A stretch of DNA of 64,000 nt from Boesenbergia rotunda (Eukaryota > Streptophyta > Magnoliopsida > Zingiberales > Zingiberaceae), in assembly GCA_024364735.1 (NCBI GenBank), contig JAGFNQ010004753.1, positions 1 through 64,000 on the forward strand, written 5' to 3'. Below, piece by piece: positions 34,841 through 45,708 of this stretch. The translations under genes and the position numbers were made by a program. The number at the start of each line of letters is the position of its first letter. Positions within the stretch are counted from its first letter, which is position 1. The notes below the pieces were generated by a model that was not told the origin of the DNA, ran no database searches, and saw nothing but the letters and a program-made list of their open reading frames with translations.

Positions 34841-36776
34841 ATCTTAATATACATTAACACTCACTTGAATAAATAATTAGTTCAGTATCATAAAATGATC
34901 AAAAACACCTAATTTAGTGGAAGAAAATAAAAAGTAGAGACGCATGAGAATATATAAGAGCATTTTCTCAACAACATAAATCTTAAATTCTAAATTTTAA
35001 ATTTCAAAAAAATTATATGTGCACAAGATTTACAGTGTATATATACACACACGTGAAAGACATTATTGCGAGGACTCGTGCGGACCAAAAAGGGACCGTT
35101 TAAGATTTTACCTTAAGATTTAGTGGTTGAGTTATAGTGTTAAATATAAAAAAATTTCAAACTAAAAAAATAATTAAGGTTTGTACAGAGTTTGTGCGGT
35201 AAGGTTCTTAATATAGGTCAAGGTCCTTTTTCTTTTGGTCTGCACGAGCCCTTACCAAAAAAGTTATCCTGAATGACAATTTCAACGTGTTTGTGTGCGA
35301 TTGAGGTGCTTGGAATATATCCACGTGTCTCAATTATAAAATTAGTTTTCTTTGCTTTTTACTGAGGCGTCTAGAATTGATTCCAAGTGCCTTAGTACAT
35401 GTGGAGATTTTTTATATTATATTATATTATATTATATTATATTTTTTTAAAGATATATTATATGTATTTAGGGTTTAAGATATTAGGATTTAGGGGTTGA
35501 GTTATAGTAAGTTTAAGTCAATAAGATTTTTCTTAGAGTTCAGGCTTCCATCTTTAATTGTAGTGTTCAAAATAAAAAATTTTAGATGTTAACGGGATAT
35601 ATTATATGTATTTATAGTTTAAGATTTTAGGATTTAGGGATTGAGTTATAGTAGGTTTAAGCTAATAAGATTTCCCCTCTAGGGTTTAGGCTTCTCTCTT
35701 AGGTTATAGTTCTCATAATAAAAAAATTTAGATCCTCACAGGGTATATTATATATATTTAAGATTTAAAATTAAAAAAAATAAATTCTTCATCAAAATAA
35801 ATAAATCTTGAGTTGTATTGGATTCTAGGACACCTCAACACTACTACCCCCTAGGCACACACCCCCTGGAATTTGGCCGCCAAGTTTTCAATCGGGGATA
35901 ATTATCTCAGCATATCGAGTACAATATATTTTTTTTTTTTTTATATATATATATATATATATATACAACAAGTGAATCCTTTTATAAATGTTTATAATTA
36001 AATAACATCTTTTTCTTCTTCAATAACATAGTTTTCTTAAGCATCCAATTATGTCAACGACATGGTTTAAGGGTTGGGTTATAGTTTTAAGTATAAAAAA
36101 AATTCTAAATTGAAAAATATTTGAGATGCGTACGAGATGTGCACGATAAAATCCATAGGATTTTAGGCATATAATATATCTTTAAAAAATAAATAAAATA
36201 TAAAAAATCTCCACCTGTACTAAGGCACTTGGAATCAATTCTAGACGCCTCAATAAAAAGTAAGAAAACTAATTTTATAATTGAGACGCCTTGATATATT
36301 CCAAGCACCTCAATCGCACACAAACACGTTGAAATTGTCATTCAGGATAACTTTTTTGGTAAGGGCTCGTGCGGACCAAAAGAAAAAGGACCTTGACCTA
36401 TACTAAGAACCTTATCGCACAAACTCCGTACAAACCTTAACTATTTTTTTGGTTTGAAAGTTTTTTATATTTAACACTATAACTCAACCACTAAATCTTA
36501 AAGGCAAAATCTTAAACGGTCCCTTTTTGGTCCGCACGAGTCCTTTCAATAAGGTCTTTAGCGTGTGTGTGTATATATACACTGCAAATCTTGTGCACAT
36601 ATAATTTTTTTGGAATTTAAAATTTAGAATTTAAGATTCATGTTGTTGAGAAAATGCTCTTATATATTCTCATGCGTCTCTACTTTTTATTTTCTTCCAC
36701 TAAATTAGGTGTTTTTGATCATTTTATGATACGGAACTAATTATTTATTCAAGTGAGTATTAATGTATATTAAGAT
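34841..36776. mobile_element. Large inverted-repeat (foldback) element of unassigned family
   Basis: The left arm starts atcttaatatacattaa at 34841 and the right arm ends with its complement at 36776. The arms match for roughly 590 bp (34841-35430 and 36180-36776) with scattered differences. The 750-bp centre has two to three imperfect copies of a 165-bp unit (gtttaagattttaggattta, then ggttgagttatagt) related to sequence inside the arms, and a TA run at 35940-35965. There is no reading frame of note. Target duplications are not visible, partly because copia element R3 begins directly at the right edge. Confidence 0.75.
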
Positions 36777-37686
36777 TCCCCTTAAAGAGGGGAGTGAATT
36801 GCCCCTGAAAAAAATATAAGAAATCTTTTGTCTAACTTTGACAATGTTATTTGTTAGTCCAAGCAGAAATAATAAACATAAATAAATAAAGCAAACTAGT
36901 GAAAGAGAGAAGCAATCAAATTTACTTAGTTTGCAACCAGGGAGGTTGCTAATCCAAGGTTGAATATGGCTCGATTCTCTTGAATATATCTCCTTTAGGC
37001 GGACAACGCTTTTACACATGGAAAGCTCAGAAAAAGAAAGAGAAACTATTCTAAACTCGTTTTCTAATGCTTGTAATGCAATGACTGAGACAAACTGAGC
37101 TTCAGGGGTCTATTTATAGCCACGGTGAAAATTATCCGTTTGCTGACGTGGTAGTTATAGGGTGCCCGAGAGGTCTTGGGCGCCTGACACATGGCCCGAG
37201 GCTTTATCCAAAGCCAACAGTCTCAAACGGGAAAAAAAGCCTTCTTGGGCGCTTGATACCACATAGGCACCTGAGTGGTCAGGCGCCCGTGAGCTTACTG
37301 GCACCTAGTTTGGTCAACCAATGCTGACCAGTCTCCGGCTTAACATGCTTTGCCTTCTTGGGTGATTTCTAGCTAACCAGAGTTAGGCTCACCCAAACCC
37401 AAATCCGACCTTTCGCCCCTCGAGCATCCTTCCTCCCGGCTTCTCATCCCTCGGACATCATACGCGTCCTTCTCGCTCCACCGGTGCACTCTTCCATTGA
37501 GCTCTGCATCCCTTGGATGCACCAAACCCCGTCGGCTCCCTTTCTGTGCCATCCTTCTCGACCGCTGCATCTTCCGCTCGACTTCCTGTGCTCCTAAGTT
37601 ACTATACACTTAGACACAAGGATTAAACACATCATAACCTAACTTAAATCGGTTGATCACATCAAAACTAACCAGGGGTACTTATA
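36777..37686 (-). mobile_element. 3' LTR of R3, outer end truncated
   Basis: About 910 bp. On the minus strand a TATA-type tataaata is at 37111-37118. GC-rich gcgcccgtgagc-like motifs lie at 37160-37320. Sequence at 37380-37600 matches the block in the R1 and R4 LTRs around cctttcgcccctcgagc. The polypurine tract of the minus strand (complement of atctcctcctttttgatgtg) follows at 37687. Confidence 0.8.
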
Positions 37687-38860
37687 ATCTCCTCCTTTTT
37701 GATGTGCGTCAACTCGAGTTAAGTTAGGGAAAACAAAATAAAAAAAACATGCATAAATATGCAACAGTGTAAGTTCTAAAAAAAATGAAATTTAGAGTCT
37801 ACCTCAAAACACTTAAGGGAAAAAATGTCAAAGTTTAAAATTATTTTTCAGAAGCAGTTATCCATAATTTTTTATTTAAAATCATTTTTAAAGTAATTTT
37901 TTTCATGAATTGATAGAACCCAAAAAACTTTAAACTAATTTTTCAGAAACAGTTAACCAAAAAAACATAAGATACTGCATAAAAAAATCAACAATTTAAA
38001 ATAGTTTTTGGAATCCAATATAAATTGTTACTAACAGGGTTTATCAAAAATTTAGACGAAATATCTGATTTGGATATTTTTGTAATTTGACCCCTGTGAT
38101 GTCTAAAATACCAGTTGAGTTTTCCATAATATTTGATTTTTGAATTTTGTAAACATTTTGAACATGAATAATTATTTTTCAAATTTTCTTGTTGATTTTT
38201 CAAATTTTCATTATCAAATTTTATTTTATCAAACATTTCTATTGAGCAAGAAAAAGATAATTATTTTTCAAATCTTTATTTTTATTTTTTAATTTGCAAA
38301 TGGATTTTAACATGACTTTTATTCTAGAATAAAGTTGATCAGGAGGTAGAAAACATACCTCACTTACCATATCACTTTTGAAGCCCGAAGCTCCCCCTTC
38401 ATCGTTGTTGTCCTCTGAGGTGATTCCCCCTTGATTGATGCTCTCATCTTCTTGATATGACACCATCAGGGCAAGTCCACCGTGCTCCTAGAGATCTGAG
38501 TCTTCTGATGAAGACTTGTCCCACGTTGCCTTTAGGTTGTGTACCTTTTTCTTGGGTGCCCCTTTTCATTTATTTTTCCCTTTGAGGCAGTTTTCCTACA
38601 CGTGTCCTTCTTTGTTGTAGTTGTAACATCGGATCTTCCTTTGCTTTTTACCCTGCACTTTATTAAATTTTTTAGTCTTAAAGTATTTGGACAATTTTCT
38701 TACCATGTATGTTGCGTTTTCATCACTTTCTGAAGAATCCTCTTCATGTTGGATCCTCCTCGTGCCTAGACGATGTTGTGAGGTTCTAGAGTTAAAAAAA
38801 GTTCTTCTAAGGTACTCACCTCAAGGTCCTAAGAAATATAGTAGACGTCAATAATTGAAC
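37687..38860 (-). pseudogene. Decayed C-terminal gag region of R3
   Basis: Minus-strand pieces in order: a zinc-knuckle-like string near 38590-38640 in which one Cys is Tyr (CYNYNKEGH) and a stop follows; 38466-38239 with SEVCFLPPDQLYSRIKVML; and 38236-37988, lysine/asparagine-rich and ending KFLINPVSNNLYWIPKTILN. The same ending occurs in R1 and R4, which ties the three elements to one family. No protease, integrase or reverse transcriptase follows. About 300 bp next to the LTR are AT-rich and non-coding. Confidence 0.7.
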
Positions 38861-38861
38861 T

Positions 38862-39347
38862 CTAGTTCGGGGTCCTTGGGAAGGCGTTCAATGTGTACCT
38901 TTGCGCATCCCAATTGCTTACCATTTCTCCAAGATTGTTGAGTTTTGTCATCAGCTCCTTAATCTTGGCATGAAGTTGTGCAATCGACTCTCCTTCTCCC
39001 AATCGAAAGTTGCTGAGCTGATTCTGAAGTAGATCTCTTTTTGCTAATTTTGCTTCGGAGGTACCTTCATGGAGTTCAAGGAACTTCTCCCAAAGTTCCT
39101 TTGCCAATTGATAGTTGCCAATTCGGTTGACTTCTTATGCTGGAAGTACGATCAGCAGATGGTATTCTGCTTTTCTGTTCTACAGGCTTTCGTCCTTGGG
39201 TTTATAGTCGGTGTCCATTGGAGCTGCAAAATCATTTTTCATTATTAAAAGTAATTCAAAATTGGTTTTGTAAAAAACATGCATTTTGTGTTTCCAGCTC
39301 GCGAACTCCCCCTCGAACTTGGGCGGGTAGATAACTGGTCCGACCAT
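38862..39347 (-). pseudogene. Copia gag (UBN2 type) N-terminal part of R3, with stops
   Basis: ATG at 39347 opens MVGPVIYPPKFEGEFASWKH, which matches the R1 and R4 starts. Two in-frame stops follow near 39170 and 39130. The part from 39107 on is open and contains LAKELWEKFLELHEG, KRDLLQNQLSNFRLGEGESI and IAQLHAKIKELMTKLNNLGE, the most complete UBN2 core in the window. The frame ends at 38862. Confidence 0.83.
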
Positions 39348-39392
39348 TTTGTAGTTGCTTCAGATGGTGGTTAGTCTTTTTGGAGCGTCCTA

Positions 39393-39404
39393 GCTCTGAT
39401 ACCA
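39393..39404 (-). other. Primer-binding site for tRNA-iMet in R3
   Basis: The minus strand reads TGGTATCAGAGC two bases inside the LTR edge at 39407. It matches the R1 and R4 sites exactly. Confidence 0.92.
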
Positions 39405-39599
39405 CTTGTTGGATCATGCTCGACCGGTAAAAGGGGGGAGGGTGAATTATGTTGGTGCAAGTTGCATCAGTGATGTCCTCCTTCAAGTGTTTTAATGCTT
39501 GACAATATACTTAAGTTAGTGATACATAGAACAAGGGAGGGTGAGCAAAAGAGGAGTAACCAAAGTGGAAGAAAAGTCCTAGTTTACCTAGGCACTAAG

Positions 39600-39835
39600 A
39601 CATGGTGAGTGAAGTTGGGCACTAAGTCCTGGCAAAAGGCTGGGCACCGAAGACCTACTCGGAAGGTGGGCATTAAGTCCTGGTCGAGGACTGGGCAAGA
39701 AGACCTGGCCGAGGGTTGGGCACCGAAGACCTGGTTCAGGGAATTAGGCAAGAAGACCTGGCCGAGGGTTGGGCACCGAAGTCCTGGACTTAGGGTTTGG
39801 GCACGAAGTCTTGGTCCAAGGGACTGAGCAACTTA
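39600..39835 (+). repeat. Degenerate tandem repeat in the solo LTR
   Basis: Units of roughly 30-35 bp vary around gggcaccgaagacctggccg followed by agggttgg. At least six units are readable, with alternating gggcactaagtcctgg and gggcaagaagacctgg forms. Confidence 0.7.
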
Positions 39836-40207
39836 GCTGAGCTATGACTAAGGGCAGAAGTAGAGACGGGTCAGGGTTCGGGCGTCTCGAGATCCGGAAG
39901 TACCGGAAGCTAAGCAAAAGTCCACCCGAAGGACTGGGTGGCAACCGTCTCCTGAAAGGAGTAGGTGAAAGACTCGTTCTCGGGGGTGGGAACTTGCGTC
40001 GGTTCTACCTAGGGTTACGTAGAAATCCAAAGTCCGAACCAAGTCCTTAAGGCTAATATTGTATGTATATTTGCTTTGTGTTTGTGTATCTTGTAGGTAC
40101 CAAGAACCGGAGACAAAGCAAGCAAGAGGCTGGAAAACAGCCAACCCGGGAGCCCCTACTGATGGGGGCGACTAGATCAGTGTGTAAAACCCAGTGTTGG
40201 GTTGAAT

Positions 40208-41019
40208 TGTTGGATCGGGATGGACCGGCTAGAGGGGGTGAATAGACGGGAAAAAAAATGAAAGTGGAGGCACTCGTCTTTAAAAAAAATCTTGGTCGCA
40301 ACTAAGGACGTTGCTTCCAAGGCAGTGGACGCTCAATAAAAATCTCCATGTGGCGGAGAAGCCTTACAAAAATAGCACGCTAGACTTTTAGAGATTTTAC
40401 AAGAATGAATTAATTGAATGAATAAAAAGGTTGAAACTCTAAGCCTATTTATAGCCTAAGAGAATAAATCTGGATTGTTGATTGTTGAGGAATTTTCTCT
40501 TGGCCGTTGATCCATGGATGTAATCTGGATGGTTGATCTTGGATGGGATTAAACTGCATACATTGGATTTGATTAAAGGATAAAGTTATCCTTTAAGAGA
40601 TAACTTTGTCTTCTGCTCGCAACAGATAAATAACTTTATCATCTGCTCGCAACAATTTTAATCACATATCTTCCTTATCCCAGTCGGTAAGGCTAGGTGA
40701 TTTCCGGCCAACCGGAGTTAGGCTCACCCGAACCCGACTCCGGCCTTTCGCCCCTCGAGCGTCCTTCCTCCCGGCTTCTCGTCTCTCGGACACTGCGCAC
40801 GTCCTTTTCGCTCCACCAGTGTACTCTTCCGCAGCTTCCGCGCCCCTCGGATTGTACCGAGCCCGTTGGCTCAGTTCCCCGCACAATCCTTCTCGTCCGC
40901 TACGTCTTACGCTCGACTTTATCCGTACCTAACCTCCTGCAAACTTAGCAGAGGGATTAAACATACAGGACCTAACTTAAATCGGTTGATCACATCAAAA
41001 TCAACCAGGGGTACTTACA
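40208..41019 (-). mobile_element. 3' LTR of R4
   Basis: 812 bp. A minus-strand TATA box is at 40446-40453. The inner edge is followed by the complement of atctccccctttttgatgtg, the polypurine tract. It lacks the 121-bp segment present in the partner LTR. Confidence 0.9.
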
Positions 41020-41826
41020 ATCTCCCCCTTTTTGATGTGCATCAATCCGAGTTAAATTAGGATAATCAAAATAAAAAAACATACATAATAATGTAAACAG
41101 TTTAAGTTCAAAAAAAAACATAAATTTCGAGTAAATTAAAATTCTACCCCTTAACATAATATTATTCCTCCCTCTTTGATCACATCAAAAAATTGGGAAA
41201 TATAAGTAGGGAAGAAGAAAATTTTTTGAGTGCGATAAAAAATATTCTAAGTGAAAAAAAATCGCGTTGCCGTAGATTTTTCAAATTTTAAAATGGCATA
41301 TTTTTTCAAAGTTAATTCCATTTTTTTTTTAAAAATGACTTAAATAAAATCTAAATTTTTTTTTGATAAAATCCACAGCTGATAAGGAGTTCCAAAAAAA
41401 AATCGAATCCTGTCAAAATATTTTTCTATCGAATTTTGAAAAAAATCATATTTCGATAAACAATTCATAAAAAATCGAAAAAAATCTGAATATTTTTGTT
41501 AAAGTCGAAGATGAAGATATGAGTTTGGACAAAAATTTTGAGTTTTAAATTCGTTCATCAAGTCCAAAAATGGCAAACCAACACATAAGAGTTCTTGAAG
41601 AATAAATTTTAAAAAATTAGAAAAAATACTTCAAAAAATTTGAAAAAAAAATTACAATGAGTCTTTCCCCTAAACTCTTAATTTCAAATTTCGAGGGAAA
41701 AAAATATTCGAAAAATTTTAAAAGTAGTTCCAGTAGATAGATAGCATAATTGTGCATACAAAAAATAATGACATAATTTTTGTTAGAGAAACAAAATGCA
41801 CACATATATAATAACAAAAAAAATTA
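41020..41826 (-). other. AT-rich internal spacer of R4 next to the 3' LTR
   Basis: About 800 bp of A/T-rich sequence without a usable frame. The position would hold pol in a complete copia element. Confidence 0.6.
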
Positions 41827-42051
41827 TCAGTTTAATACAAATTTAGGAACCCAAAATAAGTTCCTGTCTACAGGATTAATTAAAAACTTAGGCGGAATAT
41901 AGCTTTTGGGCACCTTTTTAAATTGACCCTTATGATTTTTAAAATACCAATTTAAATTATTAGGAAAGCTATTTTTCTTTTGGCGTAAATATGTAATATC
42001 AAGTTCTAATTTTTTCACTAAGTTTTTCAAATTATCATTTTTATTTTTCAA
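41827..42051 (-). CDS. Short gag-tail open frame of R4
   Basis: A 74-residue frame begins MKNKNDNLKNLVKKLELDIT, which is strongly charged and coiled-coil-like. It ends PPKFLINPVDRNLFWVPKFV plus two residues. The same tail occurs in broken form in R1 and R3. It lies 36 bases downstream of the main gag frame, separated by a stop region, so it may be the original gag C-terminus cut off by a nonsense or frame change. It could also be expressed by readthrough, which is speculation. Confidence 0.5.
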   Translation of the reverse strand: MKNKNDNLKNLVKKLELDITYLRQKKNSFPNNLNWYFKNHKGQFKKVPKSYIPPKFLINPVDRNLFWVPKFVLN

Positions 42052-42086
42052 AATTTCAGACGAGGATGTATGTGCTAATTTATTTT

Positions 42087-42704
42087 TTAATTTTTAATTT
42101 TTTTTTCTAATCTACAATTAGATTTGAGCAAGGCTTTAACTCCTGCATAAAATTGATCATGAGGAAGAAAACAAACCTCACTTACCGGGTCGCTTTCGAA
42201 AAGCGAGGTTCCTCTTTCGTCGTCGCTTTCTTCTGACGTCTCTCCCCCTTCATCAGTGCTCCCTTCTTGATGATTTGCCATCAGCGCAAGCCCCGCGTAT
42301 TCTTGATCTTCCAACTCTTCTGACGAGGACTCATCGTCGAGTTGGATCTTCCTTGTGTTCAGTGCGGCGGTGTCTGATTTCTTATTCTTTTCTTCATGCA
42401 ATTCTAGGAATTTCTCCCAGAGCTCTTTTGCCGAGTTGTAATTCTCGATGCGGTTAACTTCTTGCGAGGGAAGAATGGCTAGTAGATGATATTCAGCTTT
42501 GCCATTTGCTTCAAAGTCTGATTTCTCCTTCTTGGTCCATGACTTTATTTCTTTATCCTTGCCGTTGTTGTCTTTAGGAACTGAAAAACCATTTTTCATA
42601 ATTATTAGCAATTCAATATCAGTTTTAAAAAATACCTGCATTCGGCACTTCCACATCGCGAACTCCCCCTCAAACTTCAGCGGGTAGATTACGACTCCAA
42701 CCAT
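42087..42704 (-). CDS. Intact gag (UBN2 type) open frame of non-autonomous copia element R4
   Basis: The frame of 205 residues starts MVGVVIYPLKFEGEFAMWKC at 42704, 50 bases after the primer site, and has no stop until 42087. Residues 1-100 form the DUF4219/UBN2-type gag core (FKTDIELLIIMKNGFSVP, KAEYHLLAILPSQEVNRI, AKELWEKFLELHEEK). Residues 110-180 are Asp/Glu/Ser-rich. Residues 180-205 (PVSEVCFLPHDQFYAGVK) match the conserved C-terminal part of R1 and R3. No zinc knuckle is present. Gag could form particles or interact with gag of a full-length relative, which would have to supply protease, integrase and reverse transcriptase. It is the only copy of this gag family in the window with an open frame. 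Confidence 0.85.
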   Translation of the reverse strand: MVGVVIYPLKFEGEFAMWKCRMQVFFKTDIELLIIMKNGFSVPKDNNGKDKEIKSWTKKEKSDFEANGKAEYHLLAILPSQEVNRIENYNSAKELWEKFLELHEEKNKKSDTAALNTRKIQLDDESSSEELEDQEYAGLALMANHQEGSTDEGGETSEESDDERGTSLFESDPVSEVCFLPHDQFYAGVKALLKSNCRLEKKIKN

Positions 42705-42753
42705 TTTCTTAAAATTGCTGTAGTTGGCGATTATTCCTTCTGCGATGACCTTG

Positions 42754-42765
42754 GCTCTGATACCA
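42754..42765 (-). other. Primer-binding site for tRNA-iMet in R4
   Basis: TGGTATCAGAGC on the minus strand, two bases inside the LTR edge at 42768. Confidence 0.92.
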
Positions 42766-42767
42766 CT

Positions 42768-43700
42768 TGTTGGATCGGGTTGGACCGGCTAGAGGGGGTG
42801 AATAGACGGGAAAAAAAAATATGAAAGTGGAGGCACTCGTCTTTAAAAAAAAATCTTGGTCGCAACTAAGGACGTTGCTTCCAAGGCAGTGGACGCTCAA
42901 TAAAAATATCCTTGTGGCGGAGAAGCCTTACAAAAATAGCACGCTAGACTTTTAGAGATTTTACAAGAATGAATTAATTGAATGAATAAAAAGGTTGAAA
43001 CTCTAAGCTTATTTATAGCCTAAGAGAATAAATCTGGATTATTGATTATTGAGTAATTTTCTCTTGGCCGTTGATCCATGGATGTAATCTGGATGGTTGA
43101 TCTTGGATGGGATTAAACTGCATCCATTGGATCAGATTAAAGAATAAAGTTATCCTTTAAGAGATAACTTTGTCTTCTGCTCGCAACAGATAAATAATTT
43201 TATCATCTGCTCGCAACAACTTTAATCACATATCTTTTTATCCCAGTCGGTAAGGCTAATGATATACGTAGGTGAGGTTGTTGGTTCGAATCTTCATAGT
43301 AACAAATAAAATTCATTTTGTTTCAGTTGCCTAGTTTGACTTGGTCAAACTAACCAATCTTTTGGTTCATCTTCTGGGTAATTTCCGACCAACCGGAGTT
43401 AGGCTCACCCAAACCTGACTCTGGCCTTTCGCCCATCGAGCGTCCTTCCTCGCGGCTTCTTGTCCCTCGGACACCGCGCACGTCCTTCTCGCTCCACCGG
43501 TGTACTCTTCCGCAGCTTCCACGTCCCTCGGATTGTACTGAGCCCGTCGGCTCACTTCCCCGCACAATCCTTCTCATCCGCTACGTCTTACGCTCGACTT
43601 CCTCCGTACCTAAGCTCCTGCACACTTAGCAGAGGGATTAAATATACAGGACCTAACTTAAATCGGTTGATCACATCAAAATCAACCAGGGGTACTTACA
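42768..43700 (-). mobile_element. 5' LTR of R4
   Basis: 933 bp; a minus-strand TATA box is at 43010-43017. At 43245-43330 it contains a tRNA-like stretch: cggtaaggct near the start and ggttcgaatct, which resembles a polymerase III B box. Most of that stretch falls inside the 121-bp segment that the other LTR lacks. Confidence 0.9.
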
Positions 43701-44004
43701 TGAATGACTTGAATCCAGGCACCCAGGATGATGGGGGCACCCAAGCTAAAGAGTAAAAAATGCAGGTTTGTGAAGTAAGCAGAATAGGCTTCAAGCAGGG
43801 CGCATGGGAGGTCCGGGGCGCCCAAGTTGAAAGCTGTTTTGCTGTTTTGAGGTTGAAACACAAGATAAGCCTTCACTCAGATGCCCGGGAGGTCCCAGGT
43901 GCCCTGGTCAGAAGTTTTATCAGCCGCGGTGAGGTCGGCGTGGGGATAAGGTTTGACCGAGTTTATAGGGGCGCCGCCGACGTCCAGGGCACCTCCAGGA
44001 GCAC

Positions 44005-44011
44005 TATATAA
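44005..44011 (+). promoter_or_regulatory. TATA box of the solo LTR
   Basis: TATATAA in the context gcactatataaggggcttcg, about 490 bp before the LTR end, in a GC-rich surrounding typical of a retrotransposon promoter. Confidence 0.6.
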
Positions 44012-45411
44012 GGGGCTTCGACCCCTCCGCTTCAGACACAACTGCTAAAAGTGATTCTGAGCATTCTGACCGACTACAATGCGCTAAAGATGAGGCTCTA
44101 CGATCGGGAGGCTCCAGGAGGAAGTGCGCGGCACTTTCGGAGGTCCAGATCGGCCGAGTTGAAGACTTTGTTTTGTTCGGTTTGCTGTTATTTAATTCCG
44201 CACTTAATTTTCTATATTATTGCTTGTAACTATCAACTGTAAGACGGGTTCTCTCCGCCTCGAAAATTCCGGAAAGGAGACCAATAGTGGACTCACGCCG
44301 AGTACATAGGCCTTGGACGTACTGACCATGGGGGGTCGGGAACCAAGTAAATAAATCCCGTGTGTCTGTCTTGCTTTTAATTTTTTATATTTATTTTCCG
44401 CTGCTACTAACGCTTTGAGTAGATCGAAAGTTTTATGAAGTTTCTGCGAGAGATTTTCACAATCGATATTCACCCCCCTCTATCGACGGCACCGATCCTA
44501 CAAATTACCCCTGAAAAAAAATATAAGAAATCATTTGTTTAACTTTGACAATGATATTTGTTAGTCCAAGCAGAAATAATAAACATAAATAAATAAAGCA
44601 AACTAAAAGTGAGAGACAATCAAATTTACTTGGTTTGCAACCGGGGAGGTTGTCAATCCAAGGCTGAATATGACTCTATTCTCCTAAATATATCTACTTT
44701 GGGCGGAGAAGCCTCTTACATGTGGAATGCTCAGAAAAAGAAAAAGAAATTATTCTAAACTCATTTTCTAATGCATGGAATGCAATGTCTAAAATAATCT
44801 GAGCTTCAGGGGTCTATTTATAGCCCTGGTGAAAATTATCCGTTTGCTGGCATGGCAGTTATAAGGCTCCCGAGAGGTCTAGGGCGCCCGACATGTGGCC
44901 CAAGGCTTTATCCAAAGCCAACGGTCACAAACGGCTTAAAAACCCTTCTTGGGCGCCTGATACCACATAGGCGCCTGAGTGGTCAGGCGCCCTAACTTCC
45001 CTAGCGCCCATGAGCTTACGGGTGCCCAGCAGGCACTTTGGTCAGCCAATGCTGACTAATCTCCAGCTTGACTTTCTTTGCCTTCTTGGTTGATACTGGC
45101 TAAACGGAGTTAGGCTCACCCGAACCCGATTCCGACCTTTCGCCCCTCGAGCGTCCTTCCTCCCAGCTTCTCGTCCCTCAGACATTGCACGCGTCTTTCT
45201 CGCTCCACCGGTGTACTCTTCTGCTGAGCTCCGCATCCCTCGGATGCACCAAACCCGTCAGCTCCCTTTCTATGTCATCCTTCTCGACCGCTACTCTTTC
45301 ACTCGACTTCCTGCACTCCTAAGTTTCTGTATACTTAGACACAGGGATTAAACACATTAGGACCTAACTTAAATTGGTTGATCACATCAAAACTAATCAG
45401 GGGCACTTACA

Positions 45412-45708
45412 TTAGTGTGTGCATGTATATACCAAGTCATACACTTATATATTTGTGGACAATTATTTAATAAGGGTAATTATTATCATTAATAATTTAC
45501 TTTTCTATAGTATATATAAATAATGATAAATTTCCACGGATTAATAGGTATATTAATCTGAAAATAATACTTGATCAGATGGATATTTAGAGGAGACATG
45601 GATATCTAAATCAATGTTGCATATGACTAGGTCAAGATAGGCCAAGAGATGAATATCCAAGTTATATTTGGGGGTGCCTTGAATTTAGAGATACACCGGT
45701 CATGACCC
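45412..45708. other. AT-rich flank between R3 and element D
   Basis: No feature is recognised in these 297 bp. The last five bases, gaccc, are the candidate target duplication of element D, whose other copy was not found. Confidence 0.4.

Larger units (their letters stand above)
40203..43705 (-). mobile_element. Copia-type element R4 (minus strand) with 5-bp target duplication tgaat
   Basis: The element proper is 40208-43700, 3,493 bp, with tgaat at 40203-40207 and 43701-43705. LTRs are 40208-41019 (812 bp) and 42768-43700 (933 bp); both start tgttggatcggg and end ggggtacttaca. The length difference is mainly one 121-bp indel at about 43260-43378. The LTRs otherwise look very similar, so this is among the youngest insertions in the window. 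The internal region holds one intact gag frame and no pol. Confidence 0.93.
39445..44507 (+). mobile_element. Solo LTR flanked by 5-bp duplication aatta, itself split by R4
   Basis: The LTR runs from tgttggtgcaagttgcatc at 39450 to gcaccgatcctaca at 44502, with aatta on both sides (39445-39449 and 44503-44507). Without R4 (40208-43700 plus one tgaat copy) it is about 1,555 bp. No primer site, gag or polypurine tract belongs to it, so it is best read as a solo LTR left by LTR-LTR recombination. A TATA box (44005-44011) faces the plus strand. The left part holds a degenerate tandem repeat (39600-39835). The right part holds GC-rich ggggcgccc motifs. Confidence 0.83.
36777..45411 (-). mobile_element. 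Copia-type element R3 (minus strand), interrupted by a solo LTR and R4
   Basis: The 3' LTR is at 36777-37686, the internal region at 37687-39404, and the 5' LTR at 39407-39449 plus 44508-45411. The two LTRs align by eye from gaattgcccctgaaaaaaat onward. The outermost 20-odd bases of the left LTR are missing, so no target duplication is found. Gag is the only coding content. A solo LTR flanked by aatta (39445-39449 and 44503-44507) sits in the right LTR and itself contains R4. Confidence 0.83.
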
